Part shown: one piece after another, positions 34,800 to 47,063 of the stretch
Layout of the letters: every line of letters starts with the position of its first letter
How positions within the stretch are numbered: position 1 is the stretch's first letter
NCBI GenBank assembly: GCA_020736575.1
Contig: JAGPYM010000001.1
Coordinates: 992,001 to 1,056,000 of the forward strand
Direction of reading: 5' to 3'
Source: Thelonectria olida
Taxonomy: Eukaryota > Ascomycota > Sordariomycetes > Hypocreales > Nectriaceae
Length of the DNA: 64,000 nucleotides
Translations under genes and position numbers: made by a program
Notes under the pieces: model-generated
What the model saw: the letters and a program-made list of their open reading frames with translations, nothing else
Database searches by the model: none
What the model was told of the DNA's origin: nothing

Positions 34800-37700
34800 A
34801 TGGCTACGTACCTGTAGCATCCGGGGAAGAAGAAGGCGAAGAATAATGGCGTTCGCTGACAGGTGACAGACAGACGAGATGTTGCGCAGCAGAAGCTAAG
34901 CAAGCAAGTGTGGAATGGAAACACGACATATTGCTGGGATGTTGGTTGTTGGCAACTGACAGTGGCTTTGGACGCCTTTCTCACCTTGGTGAGACATGCA
35001 TGCCGCGAGCAGAACCAACAAGGCAGCCACAATGGAGACTGACCAAGGACGAAAAGGGCAAGTTAGCCTATTCGACAGAAGACAGCGGGTCTTTCAACAG
35101 GCTTGTGCTGTGCGAGGCCGAGACGGGAAATGCCGTCGAGTGTGAAGGGTCGCAGGGCATGTTAGTGCTGGAGGTTTCTATTCGTCAGGGAGTGTTTGTC
35201 CATGGTGATGTTGGTTGGTTGTGTCATTCGTGAAGCTGGGGGGACTCGGTTCGGATTAGCCAGCTGAGCAGGTTGGAGGGAGCCCAGCCAGCCTCGTTCA
35301 CAGGCCTTAAGACAAAGACGTTGGCATCCTTGCTGTCGATCCTTCAGGGCGGCGGACGTGACGATGTGACAAGTCAGCTATTATGAGACATTGAGATACG
35401 AGACACTTGCTCTGCACGGCGTTAGTCTGAGGCGAAGAAAAGAAACGAATCAGGCGCTGCAAGGGAGGGAGGCAAAGGCAAATGAGATCTGCCTTTGCAA
35501 GCCCGATGCCAAGATGCGGAGAGACGCTTCGGGCGTTGAAGAGGAGAGAGAAGATGCAAAGGTGCAGATCGACGCGGTTTGGGACTAGGGGGGCTCTCAG
35601 TCTCACACCAATGTGCCTTTCCTCTGTTATGACTAGAAATCGAGAGCTTATGTGGTGGTGGTGTTGTTGTGTATGTTGCAACGGCCATCTCACGAAGCAC
35701 GGAGAAAATGCCCGTCGTGTTGCGCGCGCGCGTGGAGACCAGGGGGCGGGAGGTCGAACGGCACTTGCGGGATCCCCGTTTTAGGTTAGGATTTCTTGGT
35801 TTTCGAGAAGCACGATTTACATGTAGGAATGCGACGCTGAGTTGATAAGGTGTTGTGGTGGAAGCGGTTGTCGCGCATGAAATGGGCCGTCAGTTCAAGG
35901 TCGAGGGTCCAGGGTATCGAGGATTGCACAAAGGGCCCGCCCGCGAAGGAATGGATAGGGATGACAAGTATCGCACAGTACAACGCACAGTATCCGAACT
36001 TCGCGGATGGTACGTATGATCGCTTGAGCGAGACTTGCTTCATGCCCGGAGCAAGCAGGGGCCGCGGCCTGAGCGAGATGAAGAGACGCAAAGGCAAGGG
36101 AAGGCTGATCAATCAAGACGGGATGCATGCCGAGTTGGAGAGAGGAGGCCGAAGCACGCCCCGATCTGACGCCTCCTTCCTACAAATACAGTCCGAAGAG
36201 GTATGGGAAGGGATCGTGGACGAAGGTGCGTGCATGGACCCAGATGGCCGGGAGTTGAGGAGGAGTCGCCTGGGGCTTCCGGCCGGCAAACAATGGGATA
36301 CATCGGTACCTTTGTATCCTCACTGCTCCGAGCCATGTAGCCATTCATCCACCGATCTACCCAACCCTGCCAGCTCCTTGGACCTGCGCAGGTTTTCGGG
36401 ATGTGAGGTGAATGTCGAGATACTTGGCCCGTAGCTGGATGGGAAGAGTCAGTAGCCACCATCCTCATCATGCCGTAAACACAGCCCTTGTGGTTGATAG
36501 CCAGTCCCGAATCACAATCACACCACCCTCACAGTCTTCCCCGACTCCGGACCCAGGCTGGCGGGTCACACTCACATACCCTGTCCGACTCCACTTCCCC
36601 TCGCTGCGTCTCTCCCCTGCGCCTCTTGCGACATCGTCTTGGAAACGAACGAGCATCCATCCGCAGCGGTGAAGCCTCGGGGTCTGAGTGCGAAACCCTG
36701 CAGTCTAGCCGTCGCCTATTCGTACAAACACGGCACATGGACCTACCTGTCTTGGATGTTTGGCCGCCACGATAATTAACGAGTAAATTTGTAATTTCTA
36801 GGAAGCACCCTCACGGTATGGCCTCTGCTTTGCTCGCAAAGAAAGAAAGAGTTGCGCAAGATTTGGGGCAGAGAGGCTGGCCGAGAGGCATCAAGGGCCT
36901 TCTTGGCGACGTTAGTTCAACGCAAGCTCCTAGCACTGTAATCCTCTTGACTCTTCCTGCGGGCGACTGGGTCACGGATGGATCGCGAATGGGGCCTCGT
37001 TTTGGCTGATGATGGTATTCTGCTTGAACCAAAGAGCAGGCATTGGGGTTTCGACTCGCAGCTCTCAAGCCTCACTCCCAGTTTCTGCATTTGGTACCGA
37101 CGGTGGGGAGAAGAATACGCCATCAAATCTCGACAAGGAGCGGGAAGGGCAGCGGTTCCAGGACCAAGGTCTCGGAGAGAGATTGACTTTTACGAAACGA
37201 CATTGCCGTTGAACGGGAAGAGGGAGTGAGGGACCGAGGAGGGGGTGCGATGTGTCTTGGTTGGAGGACGATGGAGGTTGGGGATGACGGCCACCAGGTC
37301 GACTCTGGACGGAGTACGCACGGGACGGTGCGCCATAGTGCGGCAAATAAGAAGCTAGTGGAACAAACCTCGGCAAGGGTTCCGAGCGAGATGGGATCAT
37401 TTGCTCGACAAGCAGGGAACGCTGATGCACGAAGTTCTTGATGCCGCGGCCTTTTCTCAGCAACGGATGCAGCGGATAGACGCATGAACCACTAACCAAC
37501 AGAGAAGTAATACTATCAAGGATATGGGCCTAGTAACACCGCGTTGTGGAGGGTTACGTCGCCTGGAGGGAAGAGGCCTAATTGGGTCTAGATCCCGGCC
37601 ACCGGCCACGAAAGTGCAAATTGAGACATGATTGAATATCGAGCCCGCCTCATCCGCATCAAAGGGACAGACGACGGTTTCGGATGACTAACGGCGAGGC

Positions 37701-38480
37701 ACCTCAACGGGGAGATGGAATGATTGCAAGGTGTAGTCATTGGGGATGACAACAAGTAGTTAGCGGACAGCCCCGTGGCTGAGACCCAGGCAGACAGCCC
37801 AATGGATGGTGACCTGCTTGAGTGGGAATTCCTGTTACGGAATAGATACGTACGGAATACCACTTGCTCGCTAGTCGATTTCTCAAGTGCCGAGAGGTGC
37901 TTGACTAAAAGTTGGTTGTGGTGATAGGTGCGACTAGAACCATGTGAAACCGTCGACGACGCGGCCGCATTAGCGACTGAGTTCGGTGCTGCACGGCATG
38001 ACATGGCTTGAATGGCCTCATAACCCGTCAAGGAAGCACTGGAACAGTCGTCCCAACGGCTGAGAGTGCAGTCATGGACGGCTTTCTCCGTAACAAAACG
38101 AGCAACTCTTCGGCAGCTAAGTCGTTGGTTGCATTGGCCTGCTCCGCTTGTTGATGCGAGAATTGATGAGCTTCTGCACTTGGCGCTGCAGGAAGCAAAG
38201 GGAAGGGGACGGTTGATCGACAGAAGAGCGATCGGCTGTCACAATTAGGAAGGAACGTACGGAGTGCAGTCCCGTTTCGACTGACTGAGTGGCTCTTTCC
38301 GCGCCAGTCTGGGAAGTCGCGAAATGGTTGTTGCTTCCCCAATTTCCAACTTTCATAACTTCCAACTTCCAACTTTCAACTTCTCATCTGCTCTTCAAGC
38401 CTAACTTCCACTTGGAAATTTCTTCTCTTTCCTCCTTCTCTCTCATGCGACCTGTCTCTGTTCCATCTCTCACAACCTAA

Positions 38481-38520
38481 GGTACCTACCTACTTACCTA
38501 CCTACCTACCTAGGTACCCA
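38481..38520. repeat. TACC tetranucleotide repeat with TACCTAGGTA palindrome
   Basis: Repeated TACC units end in a palindromic TACCTAGGTA. Similar motifs occur at about 235 and 47340. Confidence 0.8.
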
Positions 38521-38782
38521 AGGTACTGCAGGTATATTATCCGTCTCGACTGCACGCCCTCTCAAGCTGCCTCTCTCACAGCTCCAAACCACACGGCCTC
38601 CTTATTCAACTGGTTCGCTCTCGCTTGAAACAGACTGTCACCCGTCTCCTGCGCATTGCATTGCAATCTCCCACGCCCCCCACCACACTCCTCGACCCCT
38701 CCCCCTCCGTCTCTTCCCCTGGACGAATAACGCCAACCTCCCGAGTGATCGACAAACTGCTATTTTCCCGGGCCAAGAGCGA

Positions 38783-38810
38783 CGCACACGCACACGCACA
38801 CGCACACACA
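38783..38810. repeat. (GCACAC)n microsatellite
   Basis: Tandem GCACAC hexamers grading into CA dinucleotides in non-coding DNA, about 2.1 kb upstream of the methyltransferase start. Confidence 0.85.
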
Positions 38811-40905
38811 CCGACTCCGGCCGCTGTTCTCTGACCCGTCCGCTCGTTAAGCACCCGACCACCGTTCCCCGACTAAACATCTTCCACCACCTCCTCCGTA
38901 CTTGCTTCACCCCCCCTCAAACAATTGGGATAAAAAAAGTTCTGCGCCACAGCACAACTTCCGCGTTTCGTCCAATTTCCATAGCCTCCGGGGACGGGTT
39001 GTACATCCCGACCCAAACCACCGGATCCCGGCCCCAGTCCTTTGATTTTAGCTTACCCAAGTCGCCGGGACCTTTGCGAGTTGAGCACTCGGAGCACTCA
39101 TCCCTTTGTTTGTTGTTGTTTGCTTATTTGCTCACTCGCCAACCAAGCAAAGACGACGAGACTGTTTACTTTCGTGGCTGCTCGGTGTTTGTCTCTTCAG
39201 CTGACTTGAACTAATCCATCAGGCTCGACTATCCAGCAGTCACCTGTTCTCCCTTTTCTCACCGCTCGCGTCATCTCTCATCTCGCACGCACCCTAAGAG
39301 AAACTCAACCTCGCACTACGCCGTAGCTCCCGTCCGTCCGCATTATTCCTGGCAGCGAAGCTTTCATCCTTATCCAGCTTGACGGGCTTGACCTCCGGAG
39401 CGTGTGGTCCCTTATAATTAGACGTCCTGAGGCCCTTGCGCCCTACTGACGCGAGTCGCCGAGTTTGGGGTAAAAGTCCATCCCGCCAATCCACGCACCA
39501 AGAGCGAGCGTAGAGGACCGGGGTTTGCAGACTGTTGCATTTGCTCCCGCCTAGTGCTTCCCTGCCTGCTGGCAACCCCTCCCATGATTATCCTTTCTCT
39601 CTGACCTCTCTGACCCTCTCTGGGATCATCTGTGGCATTTGTCTCCTTCGGAGCAAGGTCAAGGCCTGCTTTGCTTCGCAGCTCGGGCGTCTTCCCCCCA
39701 ACTCCCTGCGTTCCAGCCCCGTATCTCTGGATGGAGTACGAATACACAGCATCCACACCCATTGGACGTCGGTCAGACGCCGCACCACCATCTTACAGCC
39801 CTGGCTTGAGTCCTTGGCCCAATAACCGACAGACTGGGTCAGTGAATGGGAGGAGGGGTACAAGACCCGAATCCAGAGACCAGGCTTTTTCGTTTGAACA
39901 GAACAGGGAGGACTAGGACACCGGCGTGGGTTTTAGCAGCAAGCCGAATCAGATTTCCGTCCCAGACTGCTGGGTCCGTGTGTGCGTGTGTGTGCTCTCC
40001 GACGAATACTAGACTCTCCCGCTCGCCTTGTCTTTTCTTTTTCTACGAGACCCTCCTGTCTCCATTCCAGTGTCTTTCGTCCCGTCTCTGGTTATTTTAG
40101 GTCCTTGGAAAGCTTGGAGCTGAGAGAGAACTGGAGCAAGCACCTTTTATCTCGCTCAAGCTTTGGTGGAGGCATCTTTCGACGAAGGGGGCTATTACTG
40201 TTGCTACTGCGGATCCCCTCCCATCCCATTTATTCTTATTCATTGAGTCGTCTCGTTCGTCTCGCCTTCGCTTCAGCTTTCCCTTCCGTCTCCATTTCCC
40301 CCATTCTCAACCCCAATCCCCGTCTCTTGTCCTTCCCAGCTCCATTTTTGACACCTTTGTCCCCCTTCCTTCTTTTCTTCTTCTGCTTCTTTTCCCCTTC
40401 TTTTCCGTGGTTCGTTCCTCTTGCACAGTTCCATCCTCATTCGGCAAGCCCGTCCTCCATCTTAGAATCACCTCTCGCCATTGCCAGACAGCACCACTGC
40501 CGTCTACCGAGCCATATCCACAACGCCCACCCGACCCGTATAGTCGGTCATCGCTTGATCTTCACCTCGTCACCTCGTCATCCTCTCGGTTTCTGGCCGT
40601 TTTTTTTTCAACTCGAGCCGGATTAATTGCTTCAATAGCCGACCTCTCCACCTCTCACTTCTGGCTATTCCTGGCTTCATCACTCCCGGCATCCCAGGAA
40701 CTCGTCGTGCCACACAGTTCTTCCGCGTGTGGGGGGTGGAGTTGCTGGCCTCAGCTTTACCATTCCCACGGGTCGCTTTAGCCTCTACTCGCCTGAGCTG
40801 CACTTAGAATCCTGCGGCTCCCATCCAATGGCCTCTGCTTTTCGACTCTAATAAGCATCTTTTGCTGTAATACGGCCACACAACCTTTATACCGGTGTTC
40901 TCAAA

Positions 40906-42340
40906 ATGACGTGGCCGCCCTTCTCCCCCAACGACTCCGACGACATGGCCAACTCTTCTCCTTCCTTGAACACCTTCCAATTCACCTTTAACTGTTCTGC
41001 CGTCAACTCGGGCCAGAATAGCTTCATTGAGCCGGATGTGTGTACTCCTTGTTTTTCAATATGGCTGCATAACCCACTCACTTCTCTACTCCCCAAGATC
41101 ATCGCTGACCAGTAACTTTTGCCTTGCTTCTTGTACAGCCAGATGCACAGGAGATGTAAGCTTCAAGAATCCTCATCACCGTGGGCTGAATTTCTACTAA
41201 CTTCGCCCCCAGAGACTCGGAATCTTTGACTGACAGTGTTCAAAACTTTCCCGAAGAGTTTGGCCGGACGTACCATGCCTACAGAGCAGGATGTGAGCTG
41301 TTCCCCGACCAGAAGCAGTTGAAATCCCCCAAGCTAACGATCGTCTCAGCTTATGCTTTCCCCAATGACCAGATTGAACAAGACCGTCTAGATCTCCAGA
41401 ATGAAGCCATTGTCAAGCTCTTTGGTGGGAGACTCTTCTTTGCCCCTTTATCGACAAGAAATCCCCCGAGGAACATGCTTGACATCGCCACGGGCACGGG
41501 AGACTGGGCAATTAAGATGGGAGATATGTTTCCTACTTCCGAGGTCATTGCCACTGATCTCTCTCCGATTCAGCCTCGAAACGTGCCACCAAATGTTAGC
41601 TTTTATGTTGAAGATTCGTAAGTAACACCGATGTTTCGTTTGGCCCCTTTACGCAACATGTGCGGTAGCTGATATGTGACCCCCTTTTAGTTCCCAACCT
41701 TGGGACTATTCTCACGCATTCGACTACATTCACACACGCATCACGGGCGGGTGCTGGTCATCCTTCAAAGAACAGATTGCGGACCAAGCTTTTGAATATC
41801 TTCAACCCGGCGGCTACTTTGAATCCCAGGAATATGATGCGATAGTAGCCTGTGACGATGAGACTCTTGACCCTGACGGTCCTTTAGCATCCTGGTTTCA
41901 AGATATGCGAACTGCTGCAGAGACCTTGGACCGCCCCGTCGTGGTTGCTGCTTCCCTGCGCCAAGCTTACCAGGAAGCGGGCTTTGTTGACATCCAAGAG
42001 CGGATATTCAAGATGCCAATGAACGGCTGGCCCAAAGACGAGCACCTTAAGGAGTTGGGGAAGATGTGGGAGAGAAACTTTGTTACTGGTCTGAGTGGCT
42101 TCTCTTTCACGTTGTTTAACCGAGCCTTTGGAAGAACACCAGCCGAAATCGAGGTAAGTCTCTAACATGATGTAATTATCAGAGACACAAGGTGCTAACT
42201 TGTCGTGTTAGGTGTCACTTGTTGATGTACGACAAGAACTTATTGACACGCGAGTCCACGCCTATATACCCATCTACGTTGTCACTGGACGGAAGCCTTT
42301 TCCAAACGAAGGACATATACCGACAATATCGTTTTCCTAA
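40906..42340 (+). CDS. LaeA-like SAM-dependent methyltransferase
   Basis: Six exons: 40906-41037, 41139-41155 (17 nt), 41213-41292, 41350-41617, 41691-42153 and 42212-42340; total 1089 nt, 362 aa. All introns are GT-AG. The N-terminal 50 residues are disordered. The enzyme starts at EEFGRTYHAYRAGSYAFPND, with motif I LDIATGTGDWAIKMGD near residue 118, then EVIATDLSPIQP, VSFYVEDSSQPWDY, FDYIHTRITGGCWSSF and LQPGGYFESQEYD. The C-terminus is VDVRQELIDTRVHAYIPIYV-VTGRKP. This is the seven-stranded class I fold of the fungal LaeA/velvet-associated methyltransferases, many of which modulate secondary metabolism and development. Whether this copy is LaeA itself or a paralogue cannot be settled. No biosynthetic cluster lies in the window. 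Confidence 0.9.
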
Positions 42341-42780
42341 AGCTCAACCAAGATGTCGAGAGGTTTCCACCCCGAGGAATCGAAAGAATAATGGGTTTGC
42401 CGAAAGAAGCAAACGAGGCCGTGTAAGAATGGAACTTCGCGTGCTAGACGAGGAGGAATTGGCAGGATGCAAGAGATGCTCAACATGCCTTGGCAGCTGA
42501 TTGTTTTGAGATTCATACTTATGATACCCTGAGCGAGCACTAGTACCCATCATAATGTTGAACGAACGGCATGACATCTAAGATATAGAGAGGAAGACGG
42601 TGTTATTCAGATTCTGTGGATACCATTAATGGAGAAAGCTCTTCTTTTTATTCCCTAGTTCGGTGTTCGGTATCCTAACTGCACAAGCATTGACCCCATC
42701 GACATGCCGCAAGCCAAGAAATACATGGTTTATCCAGGTTGACCTACCCTTCTGGTCTATCTCGATTGTCTTTCCAAGCT
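42341..42780. other. Convergent spacer, no gene
   Basis: 3' flanks of the methyltransferase and the cupin. An open frame continuing past 42340 in another phase is a shadow. Confidence 0.5.
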
Positions 42781-43563
42781 TTAATTCTCTTTGAGTTGCT
42801 CATTCTTGACTTCCACAGCAGTTACGGAAATGACAATGGGCTCCCCAACGTTGGCGTCGGGGGTATCGGATTCTTCTGAACTGTCCGTTATTTGTTTAGA
42901 ATCCGTGTTCTTCTTTGACAGCCAGGCCAGGGCGACGGCCTGCTCTTTGGGCAACATCTCCCCAAGACGTCTCTCGGACAGAAACTCATGGTCTGCGAAC
43001 TCGAACCCGGGCACGACCGTCTCCGAAATGAGAAGGCCTTGAGGCTCCTTGAGGTTATTCTCGTTGTCGTCGGTGTCGAGAAGATAGCTTGCTTTCCAGA
43101 CGCCGCCTTCGACAACCCACTGCAGCTTCTCACCGCGCTCGACGGCGTGGCCGACGACGAAGGTCTCAACGCGGCCGTCAGGGTGCAGGAGGACGTAGCG
43201 GCCTCGTCCGCGGTGCAGCGTGTGGATTATACGGCTGCGGTTACGGTGGAAGCGGCCCAAGGGGCGGCGGTGCGTGAGGAGATAGAAAATGGTGGTTGAG
43301 AGGCGACGGAGGGCGGCGTCGAAGCCGGGGCGGGGGCCGCCCGAGAGAGAGATGGTCTCAGCAGATAGGGGGTCCTCGGGGTAGGGCGAGGGAATGGTGG
43401 TGGGTGCCTCGTCGGTTTGGCTGAAGTAGCCGCCCTCGATGTGTGGGAGGAGGCTTAGGGCTTGGATGAGAGACTCGGTTTGAGAGGACTCGGGAGCCAA
43501 AGAGGGAGAGTAGATGGGCTTAAGAGAGCCGAGGTTTGGCTCGTCGATAAGAGAGATGGCCAT
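42781..43563 (-). CDS. Cupin (DUF985 / Cupin_5) protein
   Basis: Single exon, 260 aa, starting at the ATG at 43563. The core reads LIQALSLLPHIEGGYFSQTD, then LSTTIFYLLTHRRPLGRFHR, SRIIHTLHRGRGRYVLLHPD, VVEGGVWKASYLL, ISETVVPGFEFADHEFLS and FLSERRLGEMLP. This is the DUF985 beta-barrel pattern, with EGGYF at the start, an FHR/HTLHRG segment, GxWxAS and VPGFEFxDHEF. Yeast YML079w is a structural relative. Members are RmlC-like cupins of unsettled function. The acidic C-terminal extension (about 40 residues) is likely disordered. It is divergent from OMA1, with 1.17 kb between. Confidence 0.9.
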   Translation of the reverse strand: MAISLIDEPNLGSLKPIYSPSLAPESSQTESLIQALSLLPHIEGGYFSQTDEAPTTIPSPYPEDPLSAETISLSGGPRPGFDAALRRLSTTIFYLLTHRRPLGRFHRNRSRIIHTLHRGRGRYVLLHPDGRVETFVVGHAVERGEKLQWVVEGGVWKASYLLDTDDNENNLKEPQGLLISETVVPGFEFADHEFLSERRLGEMLPKEQAVALAWLSKKNTDSKQITDSSEESDTPDANVGEPIVISVTAVEVKNEQLKEN

Positions 43564-44737
43564 GGTGAAGTGCCTCAACTCGAGATGTGTTGAGGGAAAG
43601 AATTTGGGAGAAGATCAAAGTGTGGGCAGGACTCAAAATAAAGAAGGATAAAGAATTGAAGAAAGATTTCGTCTGAACTTGTGTCGTAGAATGTATCGAG
43701 GTGAGATTGCTTGGCGAGTGAACGAGCTCCCTCTGGGGACTCATTGGCTGTTATCTCCCACACTCACACACACCCCTGAAGGCTGGCATCTCGGCGATAA
43801 GTGATTAGTGATGGACTCGCTGACAGGAGATGACGTGCGAGAAACAATTAAAGAAGTCACATCTATTGCAGCGAAGAGACACATCAAGGAGGTAGTCTGC
43901 TGACAGGTGACGAAATGCCCATGTCCTGGACGGAGGGCACAAGTCCGCTGTTCTCGCTTGGAGATGGAAGGATTTCTTATTGTGCGAGTGTGTATTTTGG
44001 AACAAAAGAACATGCTATTTATGATTGGAAGAGTTCTGAGCTGGCCTGCTGACATGTTGAAGCTGACAACAGTGATGGTGATACCGAGGACGCGTGGGTG
44101 TCTGAGGTCTGAGTGAGTGGAGACTATCTTCTCATCAAGTTCCGGGACTTCCGGGGTTGACGGCTTATGTAGATGATGAATTAAGAATGGCGACATGGAC
44201 TAAGCGGGAGACGGATCTTGGGGTTCAATAAATGGCTCTGTTGTTGAGTTGTTTCAGACACTGAGACCCAGCGGGTGGGTGGTGATGGGCGAGACGAGGT
44301 GTGGATGGGCAGTGATGAGGAACACGCCTGAAATTTGGAGGTTGACGAGGAAAAGAAGGAAAAAAGAAGAGTCACACAACAGGCGATGAAACCTCAACGC
44401 CCATGTTCGCGAGTTCTTTCCATTCACTCCCGTCCAAACATCGACATGTGAGACCGTCGCATGGAGTTTGCTCCAGTCGCCTCCAAGCCACAGTGCCACA
44501 CAGCGAATCAATAGGGCCAGAGGCCGAAAATGGCCCGCAGGAGCTGTGGGAGCTCCCATGCGGAATGCGGACGGTGCAGCCGCAACCGCAACACCAACAC
44601 CAACACCAGCAAACCCCACGAGCCCGTGATACGCGGGACCCCTCCTTCTCCGAACTCCCCCCGAGGCCTCCCTCAACCGCCTCGCGCTCTACGACCTTGA
44701 CAGTGTCTTTCCGGGGGCCATTGGGGCGCCCTCCGCC
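43564..44737. other. Divergent promoter region, cupin and OMA1
   Basis: No supported gene. Minus-strand frames at 44196-43741 and 44676-44254 look compositional. The region holds both promoters. Confidence 0.5.
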
Positions 44738-46002
44738 ATGCCTTCCCCTCGTCTGATGGTGCGCCCGGCGCTGCTGGGCATGTCTCGTGCACCCGTGTGT
44801 CTACGCATTGCTGTCGTTCCCTCCTCATCCATCGCCCGGTGCCGCTCCCGCCTCTTCTCCCACACCCGACCGCGCCTCAGCCAACCGCCACAGCGACAAG
44901 ACCCCGAAGACCCCTACGAACGCCTCCGCAATGCCCGACCTCTCGTCCCGGACCGCGCCGCCCGTCGATTTCAAAACACCGGCACCAGCAGAAACTCGCG
45001 ACTCTTCGTCGTCGCTACCGTGCTGGCCGCCGTCGGTTTCTATCTCTACAACTCGCAGACGGTGCCTGTGACGGGACGACGGCGCTTCAATTTCCTCTCC
45101 GACGCCATGGTTGCGCGCGCGCACTCCAAGGCCGGCGTGCAGATCATCGAGCAGGTCAAGGCGCAGGGCGGACACTTCTTGGGCGATTGGGATCCCAGGA
45201 CGATTCTGGTCAAGAGGGTCATGAAGCGCCTGATTCCAGTGAGCGGAATGTCGGACCTCAATTGGGAGATTTTTGTCATTGCTGACAGCCGTACGTTGCT
45301 CTGGGTTTCAATGTGCACTCTTGGGTAAGACTGACGTGATGGTTTTTTTTTAGGGACGGCGAATGCCTTTGTCCTCCCAGGAGGCAAGGTCTTTGTCCAC
45401 AGCGGCATTCTCAACGTCTGCCGAAACGAAGACGCCCTCGCCGCAGTGCTGGGCCACGAAATCGCTCACAACACGGCGTCGCACGCAGCCGAGCGCCTAT
45501 CCGCAGCGTGGGTGGGCAATCTCACAGCGGGAAGCCTGTTCTTCCTAGCAGGCGCACTGCCCGGCCTGGCGCTCTTCGGCATCTGGAGCTTCGTGGGCGG
45601 TTTCTACTTGCAGGATTTGCTGTTCTACTTGCCCATGGGCCGCAAGCAGGAGAGCGAGGCCGACTACATTGGGTTGATGATGATGGCGGAGGCATGCTAC
45701 GACCCGAGGCAGGCGGTTGGGTTTTGGGAGAGGATGGAGACGATTCAGCGAACGGGTGGACAGGAGGTTCCTGAGATGCTGAGCACGCATCCTTCAGTAC
45801 GTGCATGTTGGTTATGGTCTTTTGGGGGTGCGATGAGCTAATGAGTGCGCAGAACGAGAACCGGATCAGCAAGATCAACGAGTGGATGCCCGAGGCGATG
45901 GACAAGAGGATGCAGAGCGACTGCAGGGGAACGAGGGCGTTTGCGGATCGATTCAGGATGGCAATGAGGAGAGGATCGGTTGTGGTGCCTGCACAGGTAT
46001 GA
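44738..46002 (+). CDS. OMA1: Mitochondrial inner-membrane metallopeptidase OMA1 (M48)
   Basis: Three exons, 44738-45290, 45354-45796 and 45853-46002, with introns of 63 and 56 nt, encode 381 aa. The N-terminus is Arg/Ser-rich with no acidic residue for the first 50 positions, a mitochondrial presequence. A single membrane span lies at about 89-105 (LFVVATVLAAVGFYLYNS). The M48 core has VLPGGKVFVHSGILNVCRNE, zinc site HEIAH (about 219-223) and the third ligand in ESEADYIGL. A hydrophobic stretch lies between (LTAGSLFFLAGALPGLALFG). OMA1 degrades misfolded inner-membrane proteins and acts in stress-linked processing. The protein ends ...VVVPAQV right at a GTATGA that also resembles a splice donor, so a short additional 3' exon cannot be excluded. 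Confidence 0.93.
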
Positions 46003-46678
46003 CCAATGTTGGCTTCGCGGTTCAGGGCGTTTGGGTGGGAGTGGTGAGCATGATTGGATATGCGCTGGGGTATATAGATGGTCGGTGATGGTATATCAGT
46101 GTCTAGATGAAAGAGCCTCCACTTCGTCAGGCTTGCATGAATAGTCCAAACGAATTTCACCTTTCTCAAGAACTTAACATGATGATGCCTGTGACGGTGT
46201 AACTCGACAGGGCATCCCCGTGACGGTCCTGCCATGTGCCTCGCAGCGACCAAGTTTGGCAATCCCTTGACGGTGATACGCTGTAGCGGCGTCCCCCGCG
46301 GGGCTGGCGGGCTCCAGTAGGTAGCGTTGGCGCACCAGCTGGAGCTCTCGCGCCAAAGAACCCCGACGTCATGCCCCAGATCTCCGCTTTGGCAGTTTAG
46401 CCTCGCTATTTCCCAGTTGAGTCGCGCAGGTCCCGGCAACAGGAGGCGTACCGAGGCACATCCTCCCCACCACGCCCAGGTTTTAAAGGGAAGTGGCTGC
46501 CCATGTGCCGCCCGTTGTGCCTCGGAGAGAAAGACGTCTTTAATTTAAATCCGGCCACTTCACCCTTTCATCCTCACCTACCTTACTTAGGTATCATCTA
46601 TTCGATCTCGCGATTCCGTCTGCATCGAGCCACATTCATAGCGACTCTTCCTGCATTCCTTCCACACCCACCGCCACC
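46003..46678. other. Spacer between OMA1 and cytochrome b5
   Basis: OMA1 3' flank and cytochrome b5 promoter. A CCTACCTTACTTAGGTATC motif lies near 46580. No gene seen. Confidence 0.5.
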
Positions 46679-47063
46679 ATGTCGAGCCAGTACACCACCG
46701 CCGAAGTAGGGAAGCACAAGAGCGAGGCCGACGGCTTCTGGCTTATTGTCGAGACGGATGTCTACGACGTGACAAGTAAGTTTTTTCTCTACTATCTCCT
46801 CCTCTGCGCTTCCCTCCCCGCCTTCCCCTGGTGCTTTCGCAGTCGCAGGGGCGGCATGCGACCACTACCAGCCCATCAAACCAGCTTGCTGACATGATGT
46901 ACCAGAGTTCCTCGAGGAGCACCCCGGCGGCGCCAAAATCCTCAAGCGCTTTTCGGGCAAGGACGCCACCAAGGCGTTCTGGAAGTACCACAACGAAGGC
47001 GTCCTCAAGAAGTACGGCGCCGACCTCAAGATTGGCACAGTGGGCGAGAGCGCCAAGCTATAA
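46679..47063 (+). CDS. Minimal cytochrome b5-type heme protein, no membrane anchor
   Basis: Two exons, 46679-46775 and 46906-47063, with a 130-nt intron (longest in the window), encode 84 aa. The start sits in a strong CCACCATG context. The fold is SSQYTTAEVGKHKSEADGFW-LIVETDVYDVT then KFLEEHPGGAKILKRFSGKD, with the first heme His in HPGG, and AFWKYHNEGVLKKYG with the second heme His. The protein stops soon after, at KIGTVGESAKL, without the C-terminal hydrophobic tail anchor of ER cytochrome b5. It is therefore probably a soluble electron carrier or heme-binding domain. The partner is unknown. Confidence 0.92.

Larger units (their letters stand above)
34414..40905. other. Longest gene-free stretch (6.5 kb)
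   Basis: Contains the kinesin 3' flank, the tandem CTGCAA/CTGCGA-type repeat at 34740-34799, a tetranucleotide CCTA repeat at 38481-38520, a GCACAC repeat at 38783-38810, and a C+T-rich leader (about 39250-40750) before the methyltransferase. Several open frames here (for example 35850-36434 and 39982-40626) follow base composition and are not called. A very long 5' UTR or a non-coding RNA is possible. Confidence 0.5.

Noticed and set aside
35850..36434. 194-aa plus-strand frame
   Set aside because: Open in antisense too, no domain, no splice context; left as non-coding.
39982..40626. 214-aa plus-strand frame upstream of the methyltransferase
   Set aside because: Almost wholly Leu/Phe/Ser/Pro from a C+T-rich tract, typical of an untranslated leader.
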